A stretch of 64,000 nt of DNA from Pseudomonadota bacterium (GTDB lineage: Bacteria > Pseudomonadota > Alphaproteobacteria > Sphingomonadales > Sphingomonadaceae), in the NCBI GenBank assembly GCA_023417515.1, contig JAEZFL010000073.1:31563-95562 (forward strand), given 5' to 3'. The translations under genes and the position numbers were made by a program. Below are positions 48,173 through 56,524 of the stretch, in pieces (the stretch's first letter is position 1; every line of letters starts with the position of its first letter). A model generated the notes under the pieces. It had not been told where the DNA came from. It did no database searches and saw nothing but the letters and a program-made list of their open reading frames with translations.

Positions 48173-48670
48173 ATGACCGAACGGAGTGCGCGCTTCGCAT
48201 TGCCCCTGCTGCAGCCGGGGCAGGCGCAGAAGGAAGTCTTCCACAACGAGGCTCTGACCGCGCTGGACCTGTTGCTCGAAGCCGCGGTCGAGGGGGCGCC
48301 GAGCGCTGCGCCGCCGGCGACTCCGGAGATCGGCCAGTGCTGGCTCGTCGCTTCCGGCGCGACCGGGGCGTGGGAGGATCAGGAGGACCGCATCGCCGGC
48401 TGGACCTCCGGCGGGTGGCGCTTTCTCGCCCCGCACCCCGGCACGCGCGTGTGGGACAAGGCCGCGGGACTTTGGCGCCACTGGGACGGTTCCGCCTGGA
48501 GCGACGGCGCCATGCCCGCGGCCGCATTGGTCATCGCCGGGCAGACGGTCGTCGGTTCGCGCCTGCCGGGAATCTCAAGTCCTTCTGGCGGAACGACAAT
48601 TGATGTCGAGTCGCGCTCCGCCATCGCGGCAATCATTGTTGCACTGGAGACACACGGCCTGATCGATTGA
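48173..48670 (+). CDS. DUF2793 tail-associated protein
   Basis: A 165-residue protein: SARFALPLLQPGQAQKEVFH at the start, PEIGQCWLVASGATGAWEDQ, AGWTSGGWRFLAPHPGTRVW and a C-terminal helix AIAAIIVALETHGLID. DUF2793 proteins sit at the end of sphingomonad and rhodobacterial GTA/phage clusters and are thought to act in receptor binding. It follows g15 by 18 bases and is the last gene of the cluster. Confidence 0.85.
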   Translation: MTERSARFALPLLQPGQAQKEVFHNEALTALDLLLEAAVEGAPSAAPPATPEIGQCWLVASGATGAWEDQEDRIAGWTSGGWRFLAPHPGTRVWDKAAGLWRHWDGSAWSDGAMPAAALVIAGQTVVGSRLPGISSPSGGTTIDVESRSAIAAIIVALETHGLID

Positions 48671-48867
48671 CGTCTGGATCGTCTTCCCATGCAACCCGAG
48701 AGGCGCTGCCGAGTTGGGGGGTGCGCCTGATCATCGGGGGTTCATCTTCTTCGCAAGCTGAGGCCTTTGTGCAACAGGTGCGGGGTGAAGTGCGCTTGCG
48801 CCGGAAACCTCGGTGCCGTAATGAGTCTTAGTCGTCGGTTACCCGACGCAGATGAAAGGGGAAGATT

Positions 48868-50121
48868 ATGCGGAAGCTCGCCATTGCAGTGGCGCTGTCG
48901 ACCACCGTCCTTGCTGGCCCGGCTCTCGCGCGTGATGGCGCTTGGTACGTGGGCGGTGATTTCGGTGCGATGATCGTCGAAGACGTTGACCTCACGTTCG
49001 ATCCCGGTGGGGCGAACGGCGTTGTGACGCTCGATCACGATTATGGTTATGACGGCGCGCTGTTCGTCGGCTACGATTTCGGGGCCTTCCGGCTCGAAGC
49101 TGAAGTCGCCTACAAGAGCGCGGAGATCGAGTCCTACAACTCGGCCATCTCGCTGCCGGGCTTCTCGCCGGGCTTCGTTCCGGGCATCCGGGACGCCGGC
49201 GGTGGTGAAACCAATGTCCTGAGCGGCATGATCAACGCCATGCTCGACTTCGGCGACGATGACGGCATCAGCGGGTTTATCGGCGGCGGCGCGGGTGTCG
49301 CTCGCGTCGACTTCAGCAACTTGCGCGCGTTCGCCAATCAGGGGCCGTTCCTCGACGACTCCGACACGAACTTCGCGTGGCAGGCCATCGCCGGCGTTCG
49401 CGCCGCTATCACGCCGAACATCGACGTGACGCTGCGCTATCGCTTCTTCAACGTCGAGAATGTCGACACCGTCGGCTTCAACGGCCAGGATGTCGAATCG
49501 CGCTTCCGCTCGCACTCGCTGCTCGGCGGCATCACCTTCAACTTCGGCGCTCCGGTCGAGGTGATCGATGACTGCATCGCGCCGAACTACCGCGACGCCA
49601 ATGGCGTGTGCGTCACTCCGCCGCCGCCCTGCCCGGACGGCTCGGCCCGTGACGCCAACGGCCAGTGCCCGATCGTCGATCCGATCGTGACCTGCCCGCC
49701 GCCGCCGCAGAGCGATGGCACCACCCAGGTTCGCCAGAGCCAGCTGTCGACCTGTCCGCGTCCGGCGGCCCGCCCGGTCGGTCCGTTCATCATCTACTTC
49801 GATTGGGACGTGGATGAACTGAGCGCGACGGCCCGTGCCCGCCTCGACGAGGTTGCCCAGGTCTATCAGCAGACCGGTCAGGCTCAGGTCGTTCTCGCCG
49901 GTCACGCCGACCGTTCGGGCAGCGCGACCTACAACGTCGGCCTGTCCCAGCGCCGCGCGAACAACACCCGCGACTACCTCGCGAGCCGTGGTGTTCCGTC
50001 CGGTGCGATGACCACGCAGGCGTTCGGCGAGAGCCGTCCGGCGGTCGACACGGCCGACGGCGTCCGCGAGCCGGACAACCGTCGCGTGGAGATCACCTTC
50101 GGTCCGGGTTCGGGCTTCTAA
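48868..50121 (+). CDS. OmpA-family outer membrane protein with Cys/Pro-rich linker
   Basis: A 417-residue protein: signal peptide (LAIAVALSTTVLAGPALA), an eight-strand beta-barrel (about 23-235, GAWYVGGDFGAMI to LLGGITFNFGAP), a linker rich in Pro and containing at least six Cys (CVTPPPPCPDGSARDANGQC), and a C-terminal OmpA peptidoglycan-binding domain (about 310-417) with the diaminopimelate-binding pattern VLAGHADRSGSATYNVGLSQ and RRVEITFG. It links outer membrane and cell wall. Strong own promoter and terminator are likely; it is not phage-derived. Confidence 0.9.
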   Translation: MRKLAIAVALSTTVLAGPALARDGAWYVGGDFGAMIVEDVDLTFDPGGANGVVTLDHDYGYDGALFVGYDFGAFRLEAEVAYKSAEIESYNSAISLPGFSPGFVPGIRDAGGGETNVLSGMINAMLDFGDDDGISGFIGGGAGVARVDFSNLRAFANQGPFLDDSDTNFAWQAIAGVRAAITPNIDVTLRYRFFNVENVDTVGFNGQDVESRFRSHSLLGGITFNFGAPVEVIDDCIAPNYRDANGVCVTPPPPCPDGSARDANGQCPIVDPIVTCPPPPQSDGTTQVRQSQLSTCPRPAARPVGPFIIYFDWDVDELSATARARLDEVAQVYQQTGQAQVVLAGHADRSGSATYNVGLSQRRANNTRDYLASRGVPSGAMTTQAFGESRPAVDTADGVREPDNRRVEITFGPGSGF

Positions 50122-50174
50122 GAAGCACGTTCCCTCCCGCCGCTCCGGCGGCGGGAATCGAAGTCAGAGAAATT

Positions 50175-50209
50175 GGGAGCCGGCCCGTCGAGGGTCGGCT
50201 CCCTTTTTT
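50175..50209 (+). terminator. Rho-independent terminator of the ompA-like gene
   Basis: GGGAGCCG (50175-50182) pairs with GTCGGCTCCC ending at 50203, followed by TTTTTT (50204-50209). A second hairpin, CCCGCCG/CGGCGGG near 50137-50156, lies just before it. Confidence 0.88.
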
Positions 50210-50297
50210 CGTGCCCTGCTTGTGCCACCTAATTGTCTGTTCCTCGCGCCACTCCTTTGTTAACGGGCCTCCAAATTTCCCGTGACTGGAGTGCTCA

Positions 50298-51656
50298 ATG
50301 CGGATCGCGATCATTGGGACCGGCTATGTCGGCCTGGTCTCCGGCGCCTGCTTTTCCGATTTCGGCCATGACGTGGTCTGCGTCGACAAGGACGCGGGCA
50401 AGATCGACGCGCTTCTGAAGGGCGTGATGCCGATCTTCGAGCCCGGCCTCGACCAGCTCGTCGAGCGCAACGTGCGCCAGGGCCGGCTCTCCTTCACCAC
50501 CGAGCTCGCCGACGCCGTGAAAGGCGCCGAAGCGATCTTCATCGCCGTCGGCACGCCTTCGCGGCGTGGCGACGGCCATGCCGACCTGTCCTACGTTTAC
50601 GGCGCCGCGCGCGAGATCGCCGAGGCGCTGGACGGACCCGCGGTCGTGGTGACCAAGTCGACGGTTCCGGTCGGCACCGGAGATGAAGTCGAGCGCATCC
50701 TCCACGAAGTCGCTCCCGACGCGGTCGTGTCGGTCTGCTCCAACCCGGAATTCCTGCGCGAAGGTGCGGCCATCGAGGACTTCAAGCGTCCCGACCGCAT
50801 CGTCATCGGCGTCGAGGACGCCCGCGCCGAGGAGGTGATGCGTGACGTCTATCGTCCGCTCTACCTCAACCGCGCCCCGCTCCTTTTCACCTCGCGCCGC
50901 ACCGCCGAGCTGATCAAGTACGCGGCCAACGCCTTCCTGGCGACCAAGATCACCTTCATCAACGAGATCGCGGATCTGTGCGAGGAGGTCGGCGCCGACG
51001 TCCAGGACGTGTCGCGCGGCATCGGCCTCGACAACCGCATCGGCCCCAAGTTCCTGCATGCGGGGCCCGGCTATGGCGGTTCCTGCTTCCCCAAGGACAC
51101 GCTGGCCTTGCTGAAGACGGCCGAGGACTATCAGTCGCCCGTCCGCATCGTCGAAGCCGTGGTCAAGGTGAACGACGCCCGCAAGCGCGCGATGGGTCGC
51201 AAGGTCATCAAGGCGCTGGGCGACGATGCACGCGGCAAGACGGTCGCACTGCTCGGCCTCGCCTTCAAGCCGAACACGGACGACATGCGCGACGCGCCGT
51301 CGATCGCGATCTTCCAGGCGCTCGACGATGCGGGAGTGAACGTTCGCGGCTACGACCCCGAGAGCATCGACCAGGCGCGGCCCCTGATGCCCGGCATGAC
51401 GTTCTGCGACACGCCTTACGCTGCGGCCGAGGGCGCCGACGCCGTGGTGCTGGTGACCGAATGGGACGTGCTTCGCGCCCTCGACCTCAAGCGTCTGAAG
51501 GCGGCGATGGCCGGCGACGTGCTCGTCGATCTGCGCAACGTCTATACGCCGCAGGAGGCGATTGCGGCCGGCTTCCAGTGGCAAGGCGTCGGCAAGCCGA
51601 TGCGCGGCCGCTCGGGAAGCATCGAGGTGGCGGAGCGCGAGCCGGTCTCGGCATGA
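50298..51656 (+). CDS. ugd: UDP-glucose 6-dehydrogenase
   Basis: A 452-residue enzyme oxidising UDP-glucose to UDP-glucuronate with two NAD, for surface polysaccharides. The NAD motif GTGYVGLVSG is at residues 7-16, GVMPIFEPGLD follows, KSTVPVGT is present, and the catalytic Cys is in YGGSCFPKDTLAL. The C-terminal domain has LGLAFKPNTDDMRDAPS. The distance to the previous terminator suggests its own promoter. Confidence 0.95.
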   Translation: MRIAIIGTGYVGLVSGACFSDFGHDVVCVDKDAGKIDALLKGVMPIFEPGLDQLVERNVRQGRLSFTTELADAVKGAEAIFIAVGTPSRRGDGHADLSYVYGAAREIAEALDGPAVVVTKSTVPVGTGDEVERILHEVAPDAVVSVCSNPEFLREGAAIEDFKRPDRIVIGVEDARAEEVMRDVYRPLYLNRAPLLFTSRRTAELIKYAANAFLATKITFINEIADLCEEVGADVQDVSRGIGLDNRIGPKFLHAGPGYGGSCFPKDTLALLKTAEDYQSPVRIVEAVVKVNDARKRAMGRKVIKALGDDARGKTVALLGLAFKPNTDDMRDAPSIAIFQALDDAGVNVRGYDPESIDQARPLMPGMTFCDTPYAAAEGADAVVLVTEWDVLRALDLKRLKAAMAGDVLVDLRNVYTPQEAIAAGFQWQGVGKPMRGRSGSIEVAEREPVSA

Positions 51657-51724
51657 GGGCCGCAACTCTTGGCCCGGGGCAATCGTTGCCCGGCTGAACA
51701 AGTCCCAGACAGATGGAGCATGAC

Positions 51725-52273
51725 ATGCGAGTGAGGAAGACATTGCCGGTTGCGGCGCTGTGCGGCCTGGCGGTCGCCGCATGCGTTCCCAACGGGGCGC
51801 CCGGAGCTGGCGCGCCGGCCCCCACATGGTCCGAGGCAAGCGCGCGAATCCTCGCCCCGACCGGCAGCCAGCTCGCCGTCGCCAGCGCGGTTCAGCAGAA
51901 TGACGGCTTGCGCATCTCGGTGAGTGCGAGCGGGCTTCGTCCGGGATCCTACGGCCTGCATGTCCATGCCGTCGGCCGTTGCGATACGCCCGACTTCACC
52001 AGCGCCGGACCGCACTGGAATCCGACCATGCGCCAGCATGGCAGCCAGAATCCGCAAGGCCCGCATCGGGGCGACCTTCCCAACCTCATCGTCGGCGCCA
52101 ATGGCCAGGGCGAGATCGCTTTCACCATTCCCGACGCGCGCCTCTCCGGCGGGGTGGGCGGAATGCTCGACGCGGACGGCGCTGCAATCGTCGTCCACGC
52201 GGGACCTGACGATTATCGCACCGATCCAAGCGGCAACAGCGGCCCGCGCATCGGCTGCGGCGTGTTCGGCTAG
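51725..52273 (+). CDS. sodC: Cu/Zn superoxide dismutase family lipoprotein
   Basis: A 182-residue protein with a lipoprotein signal (LPVAALCGLAVAACVP, lipobox VAAC). The metal ligands are visible: HVH in GLHVHAVG, GPHWNP, GPHRGDLPN and the final HAGPDDY; the conserved Cys pair is GRCD and GPRIGCGVFG. It detoxifies periplasmic superoxide. ATG 51725 has ggag upstream. Its stop shares a CTAG with the stop of the convergent MFS gene. Confidence 0.9.
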   Translation: MRVRKTLPVAALCGLAVAACVPNGAPGAGAPAPTWSEASARILAPTGSQLAVASAVQQNDGLRISVSASGLRPGSYGLHVHAVGRCDTPDFTSAGPHWNPTMRQHGSQNPQGPHRGDLPNLIVGANGQGEIAFTIPDARLSGGVGGMLDADGAAIVVHAGPDDYRTDPSGNSGPRIGCGVFG

Positions 52274-53886
52274 GACGGCGCCGCCGCCGCGGCAGCCCGC
52301 TCCTCCTTGCTTGCTTCGAGCGCGCCGAGGTGGCGTGACGCGATCCACAGAGCGAGCAAGGTGAGCGGCGCCATCGCGAACAAGGCGAAGATGCCGGTCG
52401 CGAGACTCCCGGCCGCGGCCGCCACCTGTCCCGCATAATAAGGCCCGAGCGCGAGCCCGACCATCGTGGTGCCGAGGATGTAGGTGGCGCCCGCCGTGGC
52501 GCGCATCCGCGGCAGGACGAGGTCCTGCAGCGTCGCGACGGCTGCTCCCACCCAAAGCGAGCTGAACAGGTGGGCGATGGGGCTCGCGATGTAGAAGGCG
52601 CTGGCGCTGTCGGTGGTCAGCATGAAGGTGATGATCGGCAGCGGCAGCACTGCGGCGAGCATGTTGACGTAGATTCGCCCGTTCACGTCCCGCTGCCGCC
52701 ACAGGTCAGACAGATAACCGCCAAGGATCACGCCGAGTGCCGCCGTCACCGCGTTGGTCGTGCCGAGGATGAGTCCCACCTCGGTTTTCGCCGTCATTCC
52801 CGGGAAGAACATGCCGGGCGCCAGCGGCCCGGCATAGAAGGTCGCCTCGGCATAGCGCGGGAACCAGAAGCTGCTCGCATAAGCGACGAATGCGATGCTG
52901 CCAAACGCAACGACGAGCAGCACGACCACCCAGTGTCCCCAGATCAGCGCGTGGGTCGCCGGGTCCCGGAACCTCAATGACTGGACCCAGGAGAAGACCG
53001 CATAGACTCCAAGACCGTAGGCGACCCATTGCGGCCAATTGCCGGTCAGCAGGACGAGCCCGTAGGCCGCCAGGATGATCGAAGCGAGCGCGACGAGATT
53101 GGTGCGGAGCGCCTTTCCGGACAGGGAAGCGAGGTTGAACAGGGTGAATGGCGGGATGATCGCGAACAGCTCGCGGCCGAACTCGCGCCACGCATTCGGC
53201 CTGACTACCGGCTGGGGGTGGCCGTCCATCGCGCCACGCTGCGGCTCGCGCAGCGACAGCACCCACAAGGCGAGCAGCAGTCCGGGCAGGCCCACGGCCA
53301 GGAAAGCCGCCTGCCAGCCGGCCAGCCCCAACGGCGCGAGCTCCGGCGCCGGATAGGCGCGGTTCCAGCCGCTCGCGACGGCGCCGCCGATCGGCAGGCT
53401 GAGCGCGCCGCCGATATAAAGGCCGGCCGAGTAGATCGACAAAGCGGTGGCGCGGCGCTCCTTCGGGAAACTGTCGGCAATCATCGAGAAGGCGGCGGGC
53501 GACGCGCTCGCCTCGCCGATGCCGACGCCGATCCGGGCGGCGGTGAGCTGGCCGAGTGTCGACGCGAAGCCGGACGCCACGGTCATCGATGACCAGAGAG
53601 CCAGCCCGATCGCCATCAGCCGCCCGCGATACCAGCTGTCTGCGAGCCGCCCGAGCGGGATCCCGAACAAGGCGTAGAAGACCGCGAAAGCGGTTCCGTA
53701 GAGGAAGCCGATCTCGGCTTCGGTCACGCCAAGGTCGGCCTGGATGTCGGCGACGAGGATCGACAGGATCTGCCGGTCGATGAAATTGACGATGTAGACG
53801 AGGACGAGGACGAACAGGGCGTACCAGGCGTAAGCCGACACGCGCGGCTTCGGCGCGCCTTCCCGTGAAGCGGCAGCCTCCCCCAT
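52270..53886 (-). CDS. MFS transporter
   Basis: A 538-residue major facilitator with about twelve membrane helices. The MFS motif between helices 2 and 3 reads GIPLGRLADSWYRGRLMA, and helix 4-5 has ARIGVGIGEASASPAAFSMI, the spinster/aromatic-acid-like pattern with the Glu in helix 4. A 120-residue insert in the middle makes it longer than usual. The ATG at 53886 precedes a hydrophilic N-terminus. Substrate unknown. Confidence 0.86.
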   Translation of the reverse strand: MGEAAASREGAPKPRVSAYAWYALFVLVLVYIVNFIDRQILSILVADIQADLGVTEAEIGFLYGTAFAVFYALFGIPLGRLADSWYRGRLMAIGLALWSSMTVASGFASTLGQLTAARIGVGIGEASASPAAFSMIADSFPKERRATALSIYSAGLYIGGALSLPIGGAVASGWNRAYPAPELAPLGLAGWQAAFLAVGLPGLLLALWVLSLREPQRGAMDGHPQPVVRPNAWREFGRELFAIIPPFTLFNLASLSGKALRTNLVALASIILAAYGLVLLTGNWPQWVAYGLGVYAVFSWVQSLRFRDPATHALIWGHWVVVLLVVAFGSIAFVAYASSFWFPRYAEATFYAGPLAPGMFFPGMTAKTEVGLILGTTNAVTAALGVILGGYLSDLWRQRDVNGRIYVNMLAAVLPLPIITFMLTTDSASAFYIASPIAHLFSSLWVGAAVATLQDLVLPRMRATAGATYILGTTMVGLALGPYYAGQVAAAAGSLATGIFALFAMAPLTLLALWIASRHLGALEASKEERAAAAAAPS

Positions 53887-53966
53887 CCTCACCCTCTCAT
53901 TGCTCTGTCTTTTGCCAATGGCTAGCAGAGGACCGGCTTTTGGCAATGCGTGAGGATGAGGCCACG

Positions 53967-54437
53967 ATGGCTGCGTCGGTTCTGTTCGTCTGCCTTGGCA
54001 ACATCTGCCGTTCGCCGTTGGCGGAGGCCGCGCTGCGCGCCGAGGCCGAACGGATCGGCCTCGATCTCGAAGTGGATTCCGCCGGCACCGGCGACTGGCA
54101 CCTCGGCTACCCGCCAGATCCCCGATCGATCGCGGTCGCCGAGCGCAACGGAGTCGATATCGCGCATCTGCGCGCCCGCCAGGTTCGGCCGGAAGACTTT
54201 CACGCATTCGACCATATCGTCGCGCTCGACCTCCAGAACCTCGCCAACCTCGAGGCGATGCGGCCGGCCGGTGCAAAGGCGGAGCTGTCGCTGCTGATGG
54301 ACCATGTCCCGGGCCGTGAGGGGCAAGCCGTCGCCGATCCTTATTATGGCGAGGACAGCCATTTCGACACGACCTGGCGGGAAGTCGGCGAAGGCGCCGC
54401 GGCCCTCGCTCGCAAGCTCAAGGAGCGGCACGGCTGA
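53967..54437 (+). CDS. Low molecular weight protein-tyrosine phosphatase
   Basis: A 156-residue phosphatase. The P-loop VLFVCLGNICRSPLAEAAL gives the catalytic Cys and Arg, and the general acid lies in VADPYYG. Family members dephosphorylate tyrosine kinases of exopolysaccharide systems. ATG 53967 is chosen as it precedes the P-loop normally; an ATG at 53946 is possible. Its stop overlaps a possible CTG start of the next gene. Confidence 0.92.
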   Translation: MAASVLFVCLGNICRSPLAEAALRAEAERIGLDLEVDSAGTGDWHLGYPPDPRSIAVAERNGVDIAHLRARQVRPEDFHAFDHIVALDLQNLANLEAMRPAGAKAELSLLMDHVPGREGQAVADPYYGEDSHFDTTWREVGEGAAALARKLKERHG

Positions 54438-54460
54438 GCGCCTTCCGCGACAAGGTCGCG

Positions 54461-55243
54461 ATGCTGACCGGCATCGCGCCGGAGCGGATCCAGCGCCTCC
54501 ATGGCGGCGATTTGTCGGAAGTGCTTCTGCTTCAGCGTGACGATGGCTATTCGGTCGTTGCCAAGGGCGGCCCGTCCGCGGGCACCGAGGCCCAGATGCT
54601 CCGCGAGCTGGCGGCGGCCGGCGTGCCCGTCCCGGCCGTCGAGGCAGAATATGGCGATGTCCTGCTGATCGGATATGTCGAGGCCGACGAGGCGTTCACG
54701 CCCCGCGCCTGGGCCGATATCGGCACTCAGATCCGGGCGCTGCACGGCCATCTCGGCCATGGCTATGGCTGGCCGGTCGACTATGCCTTCGGCTCGGTGC
54801 GTCTCGACAACGGCTCGAGCGAGGACTGGCCCCGCTTCTGGGGCGAGCAGCGCCTGGTCGAAACCGCGGCGCTGCTGGACCGGCCGTGGCGCGAGCGGGT
54901 CGAGCAGCTCGCCATGCGGATCGGCGACCTGCTACCTGCCCGCCCGCCCGCCTCCCTTCTCCACGGCGACCTCTGGACCGGCAACATGCTCGTCAAGGAC
55001 GGGCGGCTGGCGGCGCTGATCGACCCCGCTTGCTATCATGGCCATGCCGAGGTGGATCTCGCCATGATCTGCCTGTTCGGGCGACCGGATCCGGCCTTCT
55101 GGCACGCTTATGGTCCGCTGGATGCCGGCTGGGAGCACCGCCGTGCCGTCTACCAGCTCTTTCCGGCGCTGGTGCATCTGCGCCTGTTCGGGGCGAGCTA
55201 CGCGCCCTTGGCCGATCGGCTGCTGAGCGCAATCGGCGCTTGA
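54461..55243 (+). CDS. Fructosamine kinase family protein
   Basis: A 260-residue aminoglycoside-phosphotransferase-fold kinase. Features are LHGGDLSEVLLLQRDDGYSV, VAKGGPSAGTEAQML (ATP Lys), the catalytic loop LLHGDLWTGNMLV and IDPACYHGHAEVDLAM. It phosphorylates ketoamines or small glycated substrates. The first ATG is at 54461, but the family usually has about ten residues more; the in-frame CTG at 54434, overlapping the phosphatase stop, would supply them (LSAFRDKVAM). Confidence 0.86.
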   Translation: MLTGIAPERIQRLHGGDLSEVLLLQRDDGYSVVAKGGPSAGTEAQMLRELAAAGVPVPAVEAEYGDVLLIGYVEADEAFTPRAWADIGTQIRALHGHLGHGYGWPVDYAFGSVRLDNGSSEDWPRFWGEQRLVETAALLDRPWRERVEQLAMRIGDLLPARPPASLLHGDLWTGNMLVKDGRLAALIDPACYHGHAEVDLAMICLFGRPDPAFWHAYGPLDAGWEHRRAVYQLFPALVHLRLFGASYAPLADRLLSAIGA

Positions 55244-55290
55244 CTCGCACCTCGTATTTAGCTATTTTGCTAACTAGCTAATAGGCTAAC
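55240..55290 (+). promoter_or_regulatory. Promoter with four GCTA repeats at 8-bp spacing (SdpR operator candidate)
   Basis: TTGACT (55240-55245) and TATTTT (55263-55268) lie 17 bp apart. GCTA occurs at 55261, 55269, 55277 and 55285, exactly every 8 bases, and TTAGCTA/TAGCTAA (55258-55264, 55275-55281) forms an inverted repeat. The array covers the -10 and start region of the hydrolase-SdpR-SdpI operon and fits autoregulation by the ArsR-type repressor. Confidence 0.65.
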
Positions 55291-55304
55291 GAGGGAGACG
55301 GGAG

Positions 55305-56243
55305 ATGCCGGTCATTTCAACCATGGCGGCGTTGGCGATGCTGAGCCTTCAGCCGGTTGCGTCGGACGTCAGCGCTCCCGGTCCGCAGGGGCCGTTGCGC
55401 GGCACGTTGCTCGCGCCGCAGGGCGAGCCTCGCGCGACGATCCTCGTCATCCCGGGTTCGGGCCCGACCGATCGCGACGGCAACAACCCGATGGGCGTCA
55501 GCGCGGCGCCCTATCGTCTGCTGGCCGAGGCGATGGCCGAGCAAGGCATTGCCACCGTGCGCATCGACAAGCGCGGACTGTTCGGGAGCGCCGCGGCGGG
55601 CAATGCGAATGCGGTCACGGTGAGCGAATATGTGAGCGACATCCGTTCCTGGATCGGCGCCGTTCGGGCGCAGACCGGCGCGGACTGCATTTGGCTGCTC
55701 GGCCATAGCGAAGGCGCCCTTCTTGCGCTCGCGACGGCAGCCGAGAACGCCGACGACGTGTGCGGGCTGGTGCTCGTGTCGGGGGTCGGGAGGCGCATGA
55801 GCGACGTGCTGCGCGAGCAGCTCCCGAATTCCCAGTTCGCGCCGCACCAGGACGCGGCAATGAGCATCATCGAGCGGCTGGAACGCGGCGAGTGGGTCGA
55901 CGCCGCCGCCATCGAGCCGGCGCTGATGCCGCTCTTCGCGCCGCCGATCCAGGATTATCTGATCGATATGTTCTCGCACGATCCGGCGGTGCTCGCCGGC
56001 CGGGTGCAGGTGCCGGTCCTGATCGTCCATGGCCTGAGCGACCTTCAGACCACGGAAGCCGATGCGCGGCGGCTCGCTTCTGCCAACCCGCGCGCTCGCC
56101 TGGTGCTTCTCGCCGGCGTCAATCACGTGCTGAAGCACGTGGAGGGCGACGATCGTGCCGCCAATGTGGCGAGCTACGCCGATCCCGCGCTCCCGCTGGC
56201 AGAGGGCGTGGCTGAAGCGATCGTGGAGTTCGTTAGGCAATGA
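55305..56243 (+). CDS. Secreted alpha/beta hydrolase
   Basis: A 312-residue hydrolase with a weak N-terminal signal segment (VISTMAALAMLSLQPVAS). The fold is clear: oxyanion loop VIPGSGPTDRDGNNPMG, nucleophile elbow LLGHSEGALLALA, Asp in VLIVHGLSDLQTT and His in LLAGVNHVLKH. Substrate unknown. It is the first gene of an operon with SdpR and SdpI; the stop overlaps the SdpR start. Confidence 0.87.
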   Translation: MPVISTMAALAMLSLQPVASDVSAPGPQGPLRGTLLAPQGEPRATILVIPGSGPTDRDGNNPMGVSAAPYRLLAEAMAEQGIATVRIDKRGLFGSAAAGNANAVTVSEYVSDIRSWIGAVRAQTGADCIWLLGHSEGALLALATAAENADDVCGLVLVSGVGRRMSDVLREQLPNSQFAPHQDAAMSIIERLERGEWVDAAAIEPALMPLFAPPIQDYLIDMFSHDPAVLAGRVQVPVLIVHGLSDLQTTEADARRLASANPRARLVLLAGVNHVLKHVEGDDRAANVASYADPALPLAEGVAEAIVEFVRQ

Positions 56244-56524
56244 ACGTCATCTTCGAAGCCCTGGCCCATCCGACTCGGCGAGCGATCCTGGAGATGCTGA
56301 AAGGCGGATCCAGGACCGCGGGCGAGATCGCCGACGCCTTCGATGTGTCGAAGCCGACCATGTCGGGCCACTTCCACAAGCTGAAGGAGGCGGGGCTCAT
56401 CCATGCCGACCAGCGCGGGAACACCATTCTCTATTCGATCAACATGAGCGTGCTCGAAGGGGCTCTGCTCGGCTTCATGAACAAGATGGGCGTCAGCGCC
56501 CGAACGGAGGGAGAGACGACATGA
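56240..56524 (+). CDS. sdpR: SdpR-family ArsR-type autorepressor
   Basis: A 94-residue winged-helix repressor. ALAHPTRRAILEMLKGGSRT, AGEIADAFDVSKPTMSGHFH and KLKEAGLIHADQRGNTILY are the ArsR/SdpR pattern, without metal-binding cysteines. In Bacillus, SdpR is held at the membrane by SdpI. Overlaps on both sides (ATGA) show translational coupling with the hydrolase and SdpI genes. Confidence 0.92.
   Translation: MNVIFEALAHPTRRAILEMLKGGSRTAGEIADAFDVSKPTMSGHFHKLKEAGLIHADQRGNTILYSINMSVLEGALLGFMNKMGVSARTEGETT

Larger units (their letters stand above)
33473..48670 (+). mobile_element. RcGTA-like gene transfer agent head-tail cluster (terminase not adjacent)
   Basis: A collinear set of tailed-phage structural genes in Rhodobacter capsulatus GTA order: portal (g3), g3.5-position protein, prohead protease (g4), capsid (g5), connectors (g6-g8), tail tube (g9), chaperones (g10, g10.1), short tape measure (g11), DUF2460 (g12), DUF2163 (g13), NlpC/P60 (g14), baseplate (g15). 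No integrase, repressor, lysis genes or attachment repeats are seen. The large terminase is absent upstream of the portal. A fibre cassette sits after g5, and two secreted-protein genes lie on the other strand inside the cluster. A domesticated element is the best reading. Confidence 0.85.

Noticed and set aside
28204..48670. tRNA-Val as an attachment site for a prophage ending at 48.7 kb
   Set aside because: No integrase is present, five kilobases of host genes separate the tRNA from the cluster, and no second copy of the tRNA end is seen near 48.7 kb.
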